Positions 36,367 to 48,674 of a stretch of 64,000 bases of DNA are shown one piece after another; position 1 is the stretch's first letter, and each line of letters starts with the position of its first letter. The notes below the pieces were generated by a model. The model saw nothing but the letters and a program-made list of their open reading frames with translations. It made no database searches and had not been told where the DNA came from. The translations under genes and the position numbers were made by a program. The stretch covers positions 157,168-221,167 of the forward strand of contig NZ_MJAO01000008.1 of NCBI RefSeq assembly GCF_001902635.1. Direction: 5' to 3'. This stretch comes from Serratia marcescens. GTDB taxonomy: Bacteria > Pseudomonadota > Gammaproteobacteria > Enterobacterales > Enterobacteriaceae.

Positions 36367-37911
36367 ATGGAATTTTTAATGGACCCCTCTATTTGGGCGG
36401 GGTTGCTTACGCTGGTGGTGCTGGAAATCGTGCTGGGCATCGACAACCTGGTGTTTATCGCCATTTTGGCCGACAAGCTGCCGCCGAAGCAGCGCGATAA
36501 AGCACGCATTATCGGTCTGTCGCTGGCGCTGGTGATGCGTTTGGGACTGCTGTCGGTGATCTCCTGGATGGTGACGCTGACCACGCCGCTGTTTAGCGTC
36601 GGTGAGTTCAGCTTCTCCGGCCGCGATCTGATCCTGCTGTTTGGCGGGGTGTTCCTACTGTTCAAAGCCACCATGGAGCTGCACGAACGGCTGGAAGGGC
36701 AGACGCATCAGGACGGCGCCAATCGCGGCTACGCCAAATTCTGGGCGGTGGTGGTGCAGATCGTGATCCTTGACGCGGTGTTCTCGCTCGATGCGGTGAT
36801 TACCGCCGTGGGCATGGTGAACGACTTGCCGGTGATGATGGCGGCGGTGGTGATCGCGATGGCGGTGATGCTGCTGGCGTCCAAACCGTTGACCAACTTC
36901 GTCAACGCGCACCCGACCATCGTGGTGCTGTGCCTGAGCTTCCTGTTGATGATCGGCCTGAGCCTGATCGCCGAAGGCTTCGGTTTGCATATTCCTAAAG
37001 GCTATCTGTATGCCGCGATCGGCTTCTCGATCCTGATTGAACTGTTCAACCAGATCGCGCGCCGCAACTTCATTAAGCATCAGGCGCGTCGCCCGATGCG
37101 CGAGCGCACCGCGGAAGCGATCATGCGCCTGATGGGGCAACAGCGTGCGCAGCAGACGGACGACGCGGTTGCATTGCCGAGGGATGAAACCTTCGCGGCG
37201 GAAGAGCGTTACATGATCAGCGGCGTGTTGACGCTGGCCTCGCGTTCATTGCGCAGCGTAATGACGCCGCGCACCGATATCTCCTGGGTCGACTGTGAGC
37301 GCTCGCGCGAAGAGGTGCGTGAGCAACTGCTGGACACGCCGCACAGCCTGTTCCCGGTGTGCCGCGAATCGGTGGATGAGATCGTCGGTGTGGTGCGCGC
37401 CAAGGATCTGCTGGTGGCGCTGGAGCGGGGCGAGGATATCGCCGAGTTCGCCGCCCGCACGCCGCCGATCGTGGTGCCGGAAACCATGGACGTCATCAAG
37501 CTGTTGGCGGTGCTGCGCCGCGCCAAAGGCCGTCTGGTGGTGGTCACCAACGAGTTCGGTGTCGTGCAGGGGCTGGTGACGCCGCTGGATGTGCTCGAAG
37601 CGATCGCCGGTGAGTTCCCGGACGAAGACGAAACGCCGGACATCGTGGCGGAAGGCGAAGGTTGGCTGGTGAAAGGCGGTACCGATCTGCACTCGCTGGA
37701 ACAGGCGTTGGCCTGCGATGATCTGGTTAGCCCAACCGCCGACTACGCCACCCTGGCGGGGTTGCTGTTGGCTCACTACGGCCAGATGCCGGTGGCGGGC
37801 GACAGCATCGAGCTTAACCGTCTGCGTTTCGACATCGTCGAGGTGTCCGAATACCGTATCGAACTGGTGCGCATCACCCGCGTCGTCTTCGACGAACAGG
37901 CGCATTCGTAA
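36367..37911 (+). CDS. yoaE: TerC-family transporter-like protein with CBS and CorC domains (YoaE)
   Basis: A 514-residue inner-membrane protein. Residues 1-240 form a TerC domain with seven or so helices and acidic motifs [15 protein letters not shown] and [14 protein letters not shown]. Two CBS motifs (about 295-420, [15 protein letters not shown] and [16 protein letters not shown]) and a C-terminal CorC/HlyC domain follow. This is the usual length of E. coli YoaE. TerC proteins are linked to metal (Mn) handling, but the substrate of YoaE is unproven. It is divergent from manXYZ, as in E. coli. Confidence 0.96.
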   Translation: MEFLMDPSIWAGLLTLVVLEIVLGIDNLVFIAILADKLPPKQRDKARIIGLSLALVMRLGLLSVISWMVTLTTPLFSVGEFSFSGRDLILLFGGVFLLFKATMELHERLEGQTHQDGANRGYAKFWAVVVQIVILDAVFSLDAVITAVGMVNDLPVMMAAVVIAMAVMLLASKPLTNFVNAHPTIVVLCLSFLLMIGLSLIAEGFGLHIPKGYLYAAIGFSILIELFNQIARRNFIKHQARRPMRERTAEAIMRLMGQQRAQQTDDAVALPRDETFAAEERYMISGVLTLASRSLRSVMTPRTDISWVDCERSREEVREQLLDTPHSLFPVCRESVDEIVGVVRAKDLLVALERGEDIAEFAARTPPIVVPETMDVIKLLAVLRRAKGRLVVVTNEFGVVQGLVTPLDVLEAIAGEFPDEDETPDIVAEGEGWLVKGGTDLHSLEQALACDDLVSPTADYATLAGLLLAHYGQMPVAGDSIELNRLRFDIVEVSEYRIELVRITRVVFDEQAHS

Positions 37912-37927
37912 TAACGCCGCCGGAGGC

Positions 37928-39514
37928 TTAGGCCTCCGGCGGGTTCTCTTCCGCTTTCCTGACGCGCGATTCGTACTGCTGCAACCACAGCGGGAAAACA
38001 TGGATCGGCATCGGTTTGGCGAAATAGTACCCCTGCAGAGCATTGACCTCGCGCGCGCGCAGGTAGTCGGCCTGTTCCGCTGTTTCCACCCCCTCGGCCA
38101 CCAGTTTCAGCTTCAGCCGCTGTGCCAGCATAATGATGGTGTCGGTCACGGTGGCGTTCACCGCGTCGGTGCCGATGGCGGCGGTAAAGCCGCGATCGAT
38201 CTTCAACACGTCCGGGCTGAGGTTTTTCAGGTAGCTCAGCGAACTGTGGCCGGTGCCGAAATCGTCGATGGCCAGCATGATGCCCATGTCTTTCAACGTG
38301 CGGATCTGGTCGTACTGGATTGCCGACAGCGCGGTGCGCTCGGTCAGCTCCAGCATCAGCGAAGGCATCGGGTGCGCCGGCAGCCAAATCTGTCGGATAT
38401 CGTCGATGATATTGAGCGTTTTAAAATGCTCGGCGGCGACGTTGATGCTGATGTAGAACGAGGGGCGCGGCGGGAATAGCCGCAGGTTTTCCGCCACGGT
38501 GCTCATCAGATAGCGGGTGAGCGGAATGATCAGCTCATGCTGCTCGGCCAGCGGGATAAACACGTCGGGCGAGATCCAGCCTTGCCGCTTCTTTTTCCAG
38601 CGCAGCAGCATCTCGACGCCGGCGCAGCGCCCGGTATCGCTGTGGATGATCGGCTGGCAGTAGACGCGGAACTCCCGGTGGGTGATGGCATGACCGATAT
38701 GGTAAGACAGGCTCATGCGGTTGGCGGTGAGCAGATAGACCACATAGGCCGCCAGCAGGCTGATCAACAGCGCCAGCGGGATATGGCGTGGCAGCGCGGA
38801 AAGCGCCAGCATGCCGATCTGCGGGCCGAACAGCGAAATCGAGAATGGGTAGAGCGCAGAGCCGGCGGTGTAGCGCAGATCGTTGGTCAGGGTATCGCGG
38901 CTCAGGATTTCGCGGCGGCCATACTCCAGGCTGCTGTCGGCCACGTTCAGCACCACCCGCTGAACATAAGGCTCCTGCGGTTCGAGTAAAAAGTTGGACA
39001 GCAGTTCGATATTGAACACGTGCAGCACGCCGCTGGTCTTGTCGGCGGGGGATGGTGTCCACATCACCAGCGTGGGCAGGCCTTTGCTGACCGCCAGCGA
39101 GGGGCGTAGCGCCAGCCGGGCGTTATTGTTGACGAAGGTGGGCATCACCGCCGCCAGTTGATAATGGCGGGCGCCAAACAGGCTGGAGCAATAGATGATA
39201 CCGTTTTTTACCAACAGCATGGCGCGCAGCGCCTGATTTTGTGCGGCGCGAAAGCGCAGGGTCGATGAGACGTTCTCGCAGGGTTGTTCCAGCATCTCCA
39301 TACTGCGTTCCGCCTGCCGCTGCGCCGGGATCAGCAGCTGGTTGATCTTGCCGACGGTGCGGGTGGCCAGCGTCTGCTGGCTCTGCTCGATGCTTTTGAC
39401 CTCTTGATAGTAACGGGTATACAGCGATACCAACAGAATAGCCGCGCCCACCGTTCCGGCCAGCAGCCAACGGTAGTAGCGATATCGAGACGCGGCGAGA
39501 TGGGTCATCAACAT
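37928..39514 (-). CDS. pdeD: Cyclic-di-GMP phosphodiesterase PdeD (CSS-motif plus EAL)
   Basis: A 528-residue membrane protein. An N-terminal helix (residues about 18-32) and a periplasmic CSS-motif domain with C109-S110-S111 are followed by a second helix (about 243-262) and a C-terminal EAL domain. The signature reads EMLLRW instead of EALLRW. The metal and catalytic residues in SINVAAEHF, LELTERTA, AIDDFGTGHSSLSYL, LKIDR, AEGVET and LQGYYFAKP are all present, so it should degrade c-di-GMP. Periplasmic redox state controls this class. Position next to yoaE matches E. coli. Confidence 0.93.
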   Translation of the reverse strand: MLMTHLAASRYRYYRWLLAGTVGAAILLVSLYTRYYQEVKSIEQSQQTLATRTVGKINQLLIPAQRQAERSMEMLEQPCENVSSTLRFRAAQNQALRAMLLVKNGIIYCSSLFGARHYQLAAVMPTFVNNNARLALRPSLAVSKGLPTLVMWTPSPADKTSGVLHVFNIELLSNFLLEPQEPYVQRVVLNVADSSLEYGRREILSRDTLTNDLRYTAGSALYPFSISLFGPQIGMLALSALPRHIPLALLISLLAAYVVYLLTANRMSLSYHIGHAITHREFRVYCQPIIHSDTGRCAGVEMLLRWKKKRQGWISPDVFIPLAEQHELIIPLTRYLMSTVAENLRLFPPRPSFYISINVAAEHFKTLNIIDDIRQIWLPAHPMPSLMLELTERTALSAIQYDQIRTLKDMGIMLAIDDFGTGHSSLSYLKNLSPDVLKIDRGFTAAIGTDAVNATVTDTIIMLAQRLKLKLVAEGVETAEQADYLRAREVNALQGYYFAKPMPIHVFPLWLQQYESRVRKAEENPPEA

Positions 39515-39750
39515 CCGGTAAATCCTTGTTCGGTAATCCAGCTCCGAGTCACAGTCAGGCTATAGGTCCTTAAATTGCGCTCGGCTAATTCTAGCCTGAG
39601 GTTATACAAGATTGATGGTAACTCAGTAAATTATTTCAGTTTGGTAAAACAGAAAGCCAATTTGCAGGTTAACTGGCGGATCGATGAGGAAAACGCAGGA
39701 TATTTTTTGGTGACGGCGTCACTAAGCGCCGCCAATGAATTGATTATCCA

Positions 39751-39777
39751 TAAAAAACCCCGCCTGGCGGCGGGGTT
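39751..39777 (-). terminator. Terminator of sdaA
   Basis: Stem AACCCCGCC / GGCGGGGTT with a 4-base loop, followed on the minus strand by T6. Confidence 0.92.
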
Positions 39778-39782
39778 GTCTG

Positions 39783-41147
39783 TCAGTCGCATTGTACCTT
39801 GATCGCCAGGCCGCCGCGGGAAGTTTCGCGGTATTTGGCGTTCATGTCTTTGCCGGTTTCGTACATGGTCTCGATCACCTTATCCAACGAAACACGCGGT
39901 TCGCTGGTGCGGCGCAAGGCCATGCGGGCGGCGTTGATCGCCTTGACCGATGCGATGGCGTTGCGCTCGATGCACGGCACCTGTACCTGGCCGGCGACCG
40001 GGTCGCAGGTCAGGCCCAGGTTGTGTTCCATGCCGATCTCCGCCGCTACGCACACCTGCTCAGGGCTGCCGCCCAGCAGTTCGGCCAGGCCGGCCGCCGC
40101 CATGGAGCAGGCGACGCCGACTTCACCCTGACAGCCGACTTCGGCGCCGGAAATGGAGGCGTTCATCTTGTACAGCGCACCGATGGCGCCTGCAGCCATA
40201 AAGTAACGGATGTAGATGTCCGGGCTGACGGACTCGATGAAGTGATCGTAGTACGCCAGCACTGCCGGCACGATGCCGCAGGCGCCGTTGGTCGGTGCGG
40301 TCACTACACGGCCGCCGGCGGCGTTCTCTTCGTTAACCGCCAACGCGAACATGTTGACCCAATCGATCACGTTCATCGGATCGCTGGACAGCTTGTCCGA
40401 CGCAACCAGCATGCGGCGCAGTGCGGAAGCGCGGCGCGGTACGCGCAGCGGCCCCGGCAGCACGCCTTCGGTGTTCAAACCGCGGTCGATACAGGCGCGC
40501 ATGGTCTGCCAAACGTTGCCGAAATAGGTGTCGATGTCCTGCTTGCTGTGCAGCGCCAGTTCGTTCTGCATCACCATGCCGGACAGCGACAGCCCGGTCT
40601 CGCGGCAATGGTCGAGCATTTCACGCGCGGAGTTGAACGGATACGGCATTTGCAATTCTTGCTCGCCGTCCTTACCGAAGTTCTCTTCGTCGACGATGAA
40701 ACCGCCACCGATGGAATAGTAGGTCTTGCTGTACACTTCTTTATCGCCGGCGAAGGCGTGGATCTGCATGCCGTTTTCGTGCAGCGGCAGGTTGTCGCTG
40801 CGGAAGACCATGCCGCCGTCGCGCGGGAAATCGACTTCATGCAGGCCGTTGGCCAGCATCAGGCGTTGACGTTGCTCTACATCGCGAATAAAACCCGGAA
40901 TGCTATCGATATCGACGGTGTCCGGCATGTTGCCGGCCAGGCCGAGAATGATGGCGATATCGGTATGGTGACCTTTGCCGGTCAATGAGAGTGAGCCGTA
41001 AACGTCTACGGCAACACGCGTGATAGAAGGCATCAGGCCTTTATTTACCAGATCGTCGACAAACTGTTTGCCGGCTTTCATCGGTCCAACCGTATGAGAG
41101 CTGGACGGGCCGATGCCGATCTTAAACATGTCGAAAACGCTAATCAC
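39783..41147 (-). CDS. sdaA: L-serine ammonia-lyase SdaA
   Basis: A 454-residue iron-sulfur L-serine deaminase producing pyruvate and ammonia. It has the same length and order as E. coli Sda[20 protein letters not shown] at the start, [44 protein letters not shown], and the C-terminal cysteines ([19 protein letters not shown]) that hold the 4Fe-4S cluster. It is a single-gene unit with a 446-bp upstream gap. In E. coli it is Lrp-controlled. Confidence 0.97.
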   Translation of the reverse strand: MISVFDMFKIGIGPSSSHTVGPMKAGKQFVDDLVNKGLMPSITRVAVDVYGSLSLTGKGHHTDIAIILGLAGNMPDTVDIDSIPGFIRDVEQRQRLMLANGLHEVDFPRDGGMVFRSDNLPLHENGMQIHAFAGDKEVYSKTYYSIGGGFIVDEENFGKDGEQELQMPYPFNSAREMLDHCRETGLSLSGMVMQNELALHSKQDIDTYFGNVWQTMRACIDRGLNTEGVLPGPLRVPRRASALRRMLVASDKLSSDPMNVIDWVNMFALAVNEENAAGGRVVTAPTNGACGIVPAVLAYYDHFIESVSPDIYIRYFMAAGAIGALYKMNASISGAEVGCQGEVGVACSMAAAGLAELLGGSPEQVCVAAEIGMEHNLGLTCDPVAGQVQVPCIERNAIASVKAINAARMALRRTSEPRVSLDKVIETMYETGKDMNAKYRETSRGGLAIKVQCD

Positions 41148-41593
41148 GCTAAAACTCCTTAAAGAGACGTATTGTTATGGCTGCAGCGGTTAAAAACCGC
41201 GCAGGGAACAGCGATATTGTAAAAGGGCCGTGCGGGTTCGGCTGCCTTTTTCGCATGAAATTAAATAATCCTTGGTGTCGCTTTTTTTACTGATTACCCG
41301 GGGCGAACCCTTGTGCGTGGCATCCGCTTTCGCCCAAGCTCCATTAGCGGTAATCGCGCCAGCTTTCCTTGCTGAACGCCGCCGGCTTAATCCCTGTTTC
41401 TACAGTGGTTTATCTCGGACGGTGGTATTTTACAGGTATTTCGTAAGGTTTAAGAGAGGGTTTACAGTTTTTTTAAAACCATTCAACCGGAACGGTAGTT
41501 GAAAAAGCGAACAAATGAAGTGATATCGATCGCTTTACCTGCAGCGGAAACCGACGGCCGCGCCAGATTGAGAGTCAGATCACGCTATGGCGG
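41148..41593. other. 446-bp gap between nudL and sdaA
   Basis: Holds the sdaA promoter and leader and the 3' flank of nudL. A GC-rich stem near 41221-41256 on the sdaA side ends in a T-run. I see no gene, repeat or recognised RNA here. A frame at 41272-41502 has no homology I know. Confidence 0.4.
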
Positions 41594-42172
41594 CTAAATG
41601 CTGACCTGCTGCGCCAGACGCCGAATAATGGCGGCGGTCAGCCCCCAGATAAACTGGCTGTGATACCAGGAAAGGTAAATGCGGTGCGTGTGGCCGGCGC
41701 GATGGATGTCCAGCGGATAGTAACGCGACAGGGTTAAGGCTTCGTGCAGCGGCACTTCGAACACGTCCGCCACTTCGCCTTCATTGGCGTGGAACTGCAC
41801 GTCCGGCGGGATCAGACCGACGATCGGCGTGACCTGAAATCCGGTGCTGCTGTCGAGCGGCGCCATTTGGCCGAGTACGGTCACCGCCTGGGGCGGTATT
41901 GCCACTTCCTCCTGCGCCTCGCGCAGCGCCGTGACGATCGCCGAGCCGTCTTCGGCATCGGTTTTACCGCCGGGGAACGCCACCTGGCCGGCATGTTTGC
42001 GCAGCGAATCGGCGCGGCGGGTCAGCAGCAGCGTCGGTTCAGGGCGGCAGACGATCGGGATCAGCACCGCCGCCGGCCGCACATTGTGCGAGGTCTGCGC
42101 CGCCTGCGGCAACTGCAGTTGAAAACGGCTGATAAAGGCGTGCAGCGAGGCCGGCGAGTTCGATGGGATCAC
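41594..42172 (-). CDS. nudL: Nudix CoA pyrophosphatase NudL
   Basis: A 192-residue Nudix hydrolase expected to cleave CoA or acyl-CoA to phosphopantetheine and ADP. The Nudix box is [25 protein letters not shown] and the CoA-type UPF0035 region is [19 protein letters not shown] start at GTG 42172, overlapping the pabB stop by four bases (GTGA). An upstream GTG at 42184 is possible but would overlap further. It is co-transcribed with pabB, as in E. coli. Confidence 0.93.
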   Translation of the reverse strand: MIPSNSPASLHAFISRFQLQLPQAAQTSHNVRPAAVLIPIVCRPEPTLLLTRRADSLRKHAGQVAFPGGKTDAEDGSAIVTALREAQEEVAIPPQAVTVLGQMAPLDSSTGFQVTPIVGLIPPDVQFHANEGEVADVFEVPLHEALTLSRYYPLDIHRAGHTHRIYLSWYHSQFIWGLTAAIIRRLAQQVSI

Positions 42173-43542
42173 GACAGGGCACACTCCCCGAGCAGCGGCA
42201 GAATGCGGCCAACCTTGTCGAAGGTTTCCTGATATTCCGCCTGTTCTTGACTGTCCGCCACGATGCCGCCGCCGGCGGAACAGTAGATACGGCCGTTTTC
42301 GGTAACGAGCGTGCGGATGGTGATGTTGGTGTCCATCGTGCCGCAGGCGCTCAGATAACCGATGCTGCCGCAGTAGGCGTTGCGCCGCTGCGGCTCCAGC
42401 TCTTCGATGATTTCCATCGCCCGTACTTTGGGGGCACCGGTGATCGATCCGCCGGGGAAGCAGGCGCGCAGCAGTTCGGTCGCCGACGCGTTGTCCGGCA
42501 GGGTAGCGGTAATGGTGCTCACCAGGTGGTGTACCGCCGGGAACGGCTCCACGGCGAACAGCTCCGGCACGCGGACGCTGCCGGGTTGGGCGACGCGGCC
42601 GATATCGTTGCGCAGCAGATCGACGATCATCAGATTTTCAGCGCGATCCTTGGGGGAGTCTGCCAGACGGCGAGCCTGGGCGGCGTCTTGTTCCGCATTC
42701 GCCAGCCGCGGCAGCGTGCCCTTGATCGGGCGGGTTTGGATGCGCTGTTGCTCCAGCCACAGGAAGCGCTCGGGAGAGACGCTCAGCACGCTGTTGTGAG
42801 GCAGGCGCAGGAAGGCGGAGAACGGCGCGCGGTTGCTGGCGCTCAAGCGGCAAAATGCCTGCCACTCATCCCCCTGATAGTCGGCGGAGAACCGCTGCGC
42901 CAGATTGATTTGGTAGCAGTCGCCGCTATGCAGGTAGTGTTGAATGCGTTGGAATTTCTCGCCATATTGCCGCCGGCTCATGTTGGCGCGCCAGTCGCTC
43001 AGCAGGGTGAAAGCCCCCACCGGCGGCGCAGATTGTTCATTGAGCCAACGCCAGCGCTGTTCCACATCGCCATAGCTGAGCAGCGTCAGGGTTTGCTGCC
43101 GGTGATCGGCGATCAGCGCCCAGTCGTAAATGCCCACCGCCATGTCCGGCAGGGCGAGGTCGGCTTCGGCCGACTGCGGCAAGGTTTCTACCCTGCGCCC
43201 GAGATCGTAGCCAAACAGCCCGAGAGCCCCCCCCTGAAACGGCAGGTCCGGGTTAAAGCGCGGTTGCCAACCTTGCGCCGACAACTGCTGTTGCAGCAGG
43301 CTAAACGGATCGGCCGCCGACGGGGTCATGACGCCGTCACGACTGATTTCGGTAGTGTCGCCACGGGTGATAAGGGTAACGCGTGGCTCAGCGACCAGGA
43401 TATCGAAACGGTTATGCGAATGGTCGGCATGCCCCGAATGCAGCAGCATCGCCCAAGGTTGCGATGAAAGCGGGGCGAAAAGCGTCATCAGGGCGCTGCG
43501 GCTGTAGGGCAAAGGCTTTATGTTTGGGGCGGTTACGCTCAT
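42169..43542 (-). CDS. pabB: Aminodeoxychorismate synthase component I (PabB)
   Basis: A 457-residue chorismate-utilising enzyme that aminates chorismate to ADC for folate synthesis, using ammonia from PabA. Conserved C-terminal blocks are [51 protein letters not shown] and GGGIVADS. The lysine in RPIKGTLPR fits PabB rather than TrpE. I start at ATG 43542 (MSVTAPN). Upstream in-frame codons read as poor sequence. It heads the pabB-nudL operon. Confidence 0.95.
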   Translation of the reverse strand: MSVTAPNIKPLPYSRSALMTLFAPLSSQPWAMLLHSGHADHSHNRFDILVAEPRVTLITRGDTTEISRDGVMTPSAADPFSLLQQQLSAQGWQPRFNPDLPFQGGALGLFGYDLGRRVETLPQSAEADLALPDMAVGIYDWALIADHRQQTLTLLSYGDVEQRWRWLNEQSAPPVGAFTLLSDWRANMSRRQYGEKFQRIQHYLHSGDCYQINLAQRFSADYQGDEWQAFCRLSASNRAPFSAFLRLPHNSVLSVSPERFLWLEQQRIQTRPIKGTLPRLANAEQDAAQARRLADSPKDRAENLMIVDLLRNDIGRVAQPGSVRVPELFAVEPFPAVHHLVSTITATLPDNASATELLRACFPGGSITGAPKVRAMEIIEELEPQRRNAYCGSIGYLSACGTMDTNITIRTLVTENGRIYCSAGGGIVADSQEQAEYQETFDKVGRILPLLGECALS

Positions 43543-44071
43543 GAACGTCAATAAACCTGGCTGTGAAGACGGCGATATCTGGCGGTTAGTGTGCCATAGA
43601 CGGCGGTAGCATGCATGTTTTGCCATGCGGGACATGCAGCACAGTTCACATAAACGGTAGTTCAATAAACCTGAAATAAGGCATTTTTTGCGCCATTCAT
43701 TATACTTCGATATGTTAAAAATTTAACGTCAAAATGAACTGGAAGCATTATTTATCGAGGGCGTAAGACCCGAGAAATATAAAAACGATTCGTTAATTTC
43801 ACAATCTTATTGTTTCCTCTTGTTATTAAATTCAGGAGGCGGGGTGGTCTTGCCTGATAATGGGTCGCATCGCCATTCTTTGAAATTAACGGCTTAATTA
43901 TTCAACACTTTTCTTGCTGAGGGCATGAAAAGTAAAAATAAGATTAGTCCCATTTCAGCGGTTGCGGAAGTCTGAATGCTTTATTCATTTTCCCAAAGTG
44001 CGCTGAACGGATTGATATTATTTTAAAAAATAAAATTATTATTTTGTTACATTATCATTGAAGAGCTGCCT
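43543..44071. other. 529-bp AT-rich gap between pabB and the glycosyltransferase
   Basis: Markedly AT-richer than the surroundings. It should contain divergent promoters for pabB and the glycosyltransferase gene. I found no Pho box, hairpin terminator or convincing reading frame. The composition shift suggests acquisition together with the glycosyltransferase gene. Confidence 0.4.
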
Positions 44072-45073
44072 ATGTCGTTAATGCTGAGCGTCATCGTCCC
44101 GATGCACAATGCGGGAGAATTATTAGAGCCTTTCCTGGCCTCATTGCTGGCCCAACGGGAGCGCCGGTTGGAGGTGATCATCGTCAATGACGGTTCTACC
44201 GACGGTTCAGGAGAGGTCGCGCACCGTTACGCGGCCGCGCATCCGCATATTCGGGTGATCGATCAGGCGAACGCCGGCGTTTCCAATGCACGCAATGCCG
44301 GATTGGCCGTCGCCCGGGGTAAATACGTGGCGTTTCCCGATGCCGACGATCTGCTGGCGCCGGATCTGTATTCCACGCTGTTGGATCAGGCGGAACAGCA
44401 TCAATTAGACGTGATGCAATGCAATGGCGAACGTTATTTCGCCAGCGAAGATGAATTACAGCCGATTTTTCCTCCTGAACGCTTACGCAGCACCGGCGTT
44501 ATCACCGGCGTAGAATGGTTTGAGCGCGCGCTGAAATCGCGAAAATTTATTCACGTCGTGTGGCTGGCGATATATCGCCTCGATTTTATTCGCCAACATC
44601 GGCTCTATTTTGAGCCGGGGTTGCATCACCAGGATATTCCCTGGACGACTGAGGTCATGTTTAATGCCCGGCGGGTCAAATATTTAAGTACGCCGCTGTA
44701 TCGCCAGCGGGTACACGATAAGTCGATCAGCAATCGCCGCCGCACCGGCCTGGCGAACGTAAATTATCAACGTCACTATATGAAAATCGTCGAAATGCTG
44801 GAACGGCTCAATCTGCGTTATGCGGGCACGATCGCCATTCGCCCGGCTTTCCATTGGCAGATCACCCGTGAGGCATTAGGCATTTGCCACAGTATCCGCC
44901 GTGAACCGGAGCTGGCGGCCCAGTGTCAGATTACCGAAGAGTTCTACCAGCGCGGCATCGACAGGGCGATGTTCGGCAATGCGCGTGGCCTCAAGCAGGG
45001 GTGGCACGTCATGCTGTGGCGGCATCGCCTGAAGCAATGGCGCAACGACAACGGCTGTTCACAGCCTGCCTGA
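44072..45073 (+). CDS. waaH: GT2 glycosyltransferase, WaaH/YibD-like (LPS core)
   Basis: A 333-residue GT-A glycosyltransferase: nucleotide-sugar fold from [23 protein letters not shown], and the DXD motif in FPDADD (near residue 92). Blocks [28 protein letters not shown], [28 protein letters not shown] and NYQRHYMKI match E. coli WaaH, which adds glucuronic acid to LPS heptose III under phosphate starvation. The donor here is inferred. It is inserted between pabB and yoaH, where E. coli has no such gene. No Pho box was found upstream. Confidence 0.75.
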   Translation: MSLMLSVIVPMHNAGELLEPFLASLLAQRERRLEVIIVNDGSTDGSGEVAHRYAAAHPHIRVIDQANAGVSNARNAGLAVARGKYVAFPDADDLLAPDLYSTLLDQAEQHQLDVMQCNGERYFASEDELQPIFPPERLRSTGVITGVEWFERALKSRKFIHVVWLAIYRLDFIRQHRLYFEPGLHHQDIPWTTEVMFNARRVKYLSTPLYRQRVHDKSISNRRRTGLANVNYQRHYMKIVEMLERLNLRYAGTIAIRPAFHWQITREALGICHSIRREPELAAQCQITEEFYQRGIDRAMFGNARGLKQGWHVMLWRHRLKQWRNDNGCSQPA

Positions 45074-45143
45074 GACACAAGACGTTGGGATCCGCCGCGT
45101 TAGCGCGTATACTCCTTCTCCCTTTTGCCGGAGAGAACGACAC

Positions 45144-45386
45144 ATGCATGCAGGTATGCCATTACTGAGTCACGCGGAACAGCAGGAAGCGGCGGATCGC
45201 ATCCATCAACTGATGGAACAGGGCATGAGCAGCGGCGAAGCCATCGCTCGCGTTGCGCAGGAAATCCGTGAGAAGCACCAGGGTGCCCAGGTTGCGGTGT
45301 TGTTCGACGACGAAGACGAGCAGCATGAAGCCGAACTGGAAGCGCCGCAGGACGACGATGCGGAAGAAGAAGACGAAGACTATTGA
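45144..45386 (+). CDS. yoaH: YoaH, UPF0181 family
   Basis: An 80-residue acidic cytosolic protein. The first 60 residues ([44 protein letters not shown]) match E. coli YoaH. An additional C-terminal tail rich in D and E ([11 protein letters not shown]) makes it longer than the 59-residue E. coli protein. GGAGAG precedes the ATG. The function is unknown. In E. coli it is the direct neighbour of pabB. Confidence 0.92.
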   Translation: MHAGMPLLSHAEQQEAADRIHQLMEQGMSSGEAIARVAQEIREKHQGAQVAVLFDDEDEQHEAELEAPQDDDAEEEDEDY

Positions 45387-45392
45387 TGTTAT

Positions 45393-45420
45393 CGGGGCCG
45401 CGTAAGCGGCCCCGTCAGTT
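45393..45420. terminator. Terminator between yoaH and purT
   Basis: Stem CGGGGCCGC / GCGGCCCCG with GTAA loop, then TCAGTTT. It sits between two convergent genes. Confidence 0.7.
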
Positions 45421-46599
45421 TCAGCGTTCTACCGCCACGGCGGCGGCGGCCTGTTTCGCCAGCTCCACTGCGTGTTCCGTGGTATCTGCCGTCGCTAACG
45501 CCACGCCGAGGCGACGTTGCCCAGCGATCTCCGGTTTACCGAACAGACGCAGCTGATTGTGCCCGCGCAGCGCGTTTTCCAACCCGCTGAAACGCACATC
45601 GGCGCTGGTGAGCTGCGGCAGGATCACCGCCGAGGCGGAAGGGCCGAATTGGCGGACGGCGCCGATCGGCAAGCCGAGAAACGCGCGAACGTGCAGGGCG
45701 AACTCAGACAGATCCTGTGAAATCAACGTCACCATACCGGTATCGTGCGGGCGCGGTGAAACCTCGCTGAAGATCACTTCGTCGCCGCAGACGAACAGCT
45801 CTACGCCGAACAACCCGAAACCGCCTAGGGCTTTCACCACTTTCTCCGCGATGGCCTGCGCGTGGCTCAGCGCGGTCGCCGACATACGCTGTGGTTGCCA
45901 GGATTCGCGATAATCCCCATCCTCCTGACGGTGCCCGATCGGCTCGCAGAAGTGAACGCCGTCCACCGCGTTGATGGTCAACAGCGTGATTTCAAAATCA
46001 AACCTCACCAGCCCTTCGACGATCACCCGGCCGCCACCGGCGCGCCCCCCCTGTTGGGCGTAATCCCAGGCGCTTTGCAGCTGTTCAGGCGTGCGGATCA
46101 GGCTTTGTCCCTTGCCGGAAGAACTCATCACCGGTTTGACGATGCACGGGTAGCCGATATGCTCGACCGCCTGACGGAAGGCCGTTTCGCTGTCGGCAAA
46201 GCGGTAGCTGGACGTGGGCAGGCCGAGCTCTTCCGCCGCCAGGCGGCGGATGCCTTCACGATTCATCGTCAGGCGCGTGGCTTCGGCGCAGGGCACCACG
46301 CGGTGGCCTTGGCGTTCCAGCTCGACCAGCATGGCGGTGGCGATCGCTTCGATCTCTGGAACGATATAGTTCGGACGTTCTTGTTCGATAACGGCTTTCA
46401 ACGCATCGCCGTCCAGCATGTTGATGACGTGGCTGCGGTGCGCCACGTGCATGGCGGGGGCGTCGGCGTAGCGATCGACGGCGATCACTTCCAGGCCGAG
46501 GCGCTGGCATTCAATGGCGACTTCTTTACCCAGCTCGCCGGAGCCGAGCAACATGACGCGGGTGGCGGATGGGCGCAGGGCGGTTCCAATCGTTAACAT
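45421..46599 (-). CDS. purT: Formate-dependent GAR transformylase PurT
   Basis: A 392-residue ATP-grasp enzyme that makes formyl-GAR from GAR, formate and ATP in purine synthesis. The N-terminal [20 protein letters not shown] binds substrate. ATP-grasp blocks include [38 protein letters not shown] and [14 protein letters not shown]. Length equals E. coli PurT. A PurR operator lies about 57 bp upstream of the ATG. Confidence 0.97.
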   Translation of the reverse strand: MLTIGTALRPSATRVMLLGSGELGKEVAIECQRLGLEVIAVDRYADAPAMHVAHRSHVINMLDGDALKAVIEQERPNYIVPEIEAIATAMLVELERQGHRVVPCAEATRLTMNREGIRRLAAEELGLPTSSYRFADSETAFRQAVEHIGYPCIVKPVMSSSGKGQSLIRTPEQLQSAWDYAQQGGRAGGGRVIVEGLVRFDFEITLLTINAVDGVHFCEPIGHRQEDGDYRESWQPQRMSATALSHAQAIAEKVVKALGGFGLFGVELFVCGDEVIFSEVSPRPHDTGMVTLISQDLSEFALHVRAFLGLPIGAVRQFGPSASAVILPQLTSADVRFSGLENALRGHNQLRLFGKPEIAGQRRLGVALATADTTEHAVELAKQAAAAVAVER

Positions 46600-46655
46600 A
46601 GTTTCGTACCTGGATCGGTGAAAGTAAGCGGATTGATGATCGGCGGGCAGTATAT

Positions 46656-46671
46656 ACGAAAACGATTGCGT
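46656..46671 (-). promoter_or_regulatory. PurR operator of purT
   Basis: On the minus strand ACGCAATCGTTTTCGT matches the PurR consensus ACGCAAACGTTTTCNT at all but one fixed position, in the promoter region of purT. Confidence 0.85.
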
Positions 46672-46845
46672 GCACAGCCGTCGTGCCAGGTTTGTTGCTA
46701 ACTTACTGTTTTTATAACAAGCAGAAATATTTGCCCTACATGGACGATTGTGCGTTAATAAGCGACGGCGAAAGAAGGCCTATATATAGCAGGGTTTTCG
46801 CGTCTCGTGCCGTCAAGGCAGGTTTATCAAGTAAAGGAAACACAA

Positions 46846-47055
46846 ATGAGCAAGATCACTGGTCACGTTAAATGGTTCAACGAAAGCAAGGGTTTCGGCT
46901 TTATCACGCCTGCCGACGGCTCTAAAGACGTTTTCGTTCATTTTTCCGCTATCGTTAGCGATGGTTTCAAGACCCTGGCTGAAGGCCAGCAGGTTGAGTT
47001 CTCCATCCAGGACAGCCAGCGTGGCCCAGCCGCAGCCAACGTCGTTGCCATTTAA
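46846..47055 (+). CDS. Cold-shock-family protein (CspE/CspC type)
   Basis: A 69-residue OB-fold nucleic-acid-binding protein [22 protein letters not shown]... with intact RNP1 (KGFGFI) and RNP2 (VFVHF). The N-terminus MSKI is CspE-like, but several positions ([26 protein letters not shown]) differ from both E. coli CspE and CspC, so I do not assign a letter. A long leader and AAAGGAAA ribosome site precede it. It ends at a strong terminator and lies between purT and dbpA. Confidence 0.93.
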   Translation: MSKITGHVKWFNESKGFGFITPADGSKDVFVHFSAIVSDGFKTLAEGQQVEFSIQDSQRGPAAANVVAI

Positions 47056-47071
47056 CGACCGAGCCGCCAAG

Positions 47072-47097
47072 AAACCCGCCGCCGGCGGGTTTTTTTA
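47072..47097 (+). terminator. Terminator of the csp gene
   Basis: AAACCCGCCG / CCGGCGGGTTT hairpin with T7, 17 bp after the stop. Confidence 0.9.
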
Positions 47098-47202
47098 TGC
47101 CCGCTGCCCGTTATGCCGCCCATCTCTGTTATCATTTACCGCTGATTCGGCGCCAGCCTGCGGGCGCGCCGCCATTCCATTCGTCATATAAGAGTTATCG
47201 CC

Positions 47203-48585
<1,383 letters not shown>

Positions 48586-48630
48586 GCCGAAAGCGGGGGG
48601 GCGGTTTGCCTTCCCGCCGACATCTATTTA

Positions 48631-48650
48631 TACTGTATATAATTACAGTT
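48631..48650 (+). promoter_or_regulatory. LexA box of yebG
   Basis: TACTGTATATAATTACAGTT contains CTGT-N8-ACAG with the favourable AT-rich centre, a perfect SOS box 25 bp before the yebG ATG. It predicts DNA-damage induction. Confidence 0.93.
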
Positions 48651-48674
48651 ATTTGAGTATTTGAGGACGCACGC

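Noticed and set aside
44030..44071. Pho box upstream of the WaaH-like gene
   Set aside because: TGTTACATTATCATTG has the right flavour but lacks the two TGTCA-type repeats 11 bp apart.
46683..46871. 62-codon frame overlapping the start of the csp gene
   Set aside because: Out of frame with csp, no ribosome site; it lies in the expected cold-shock leader.
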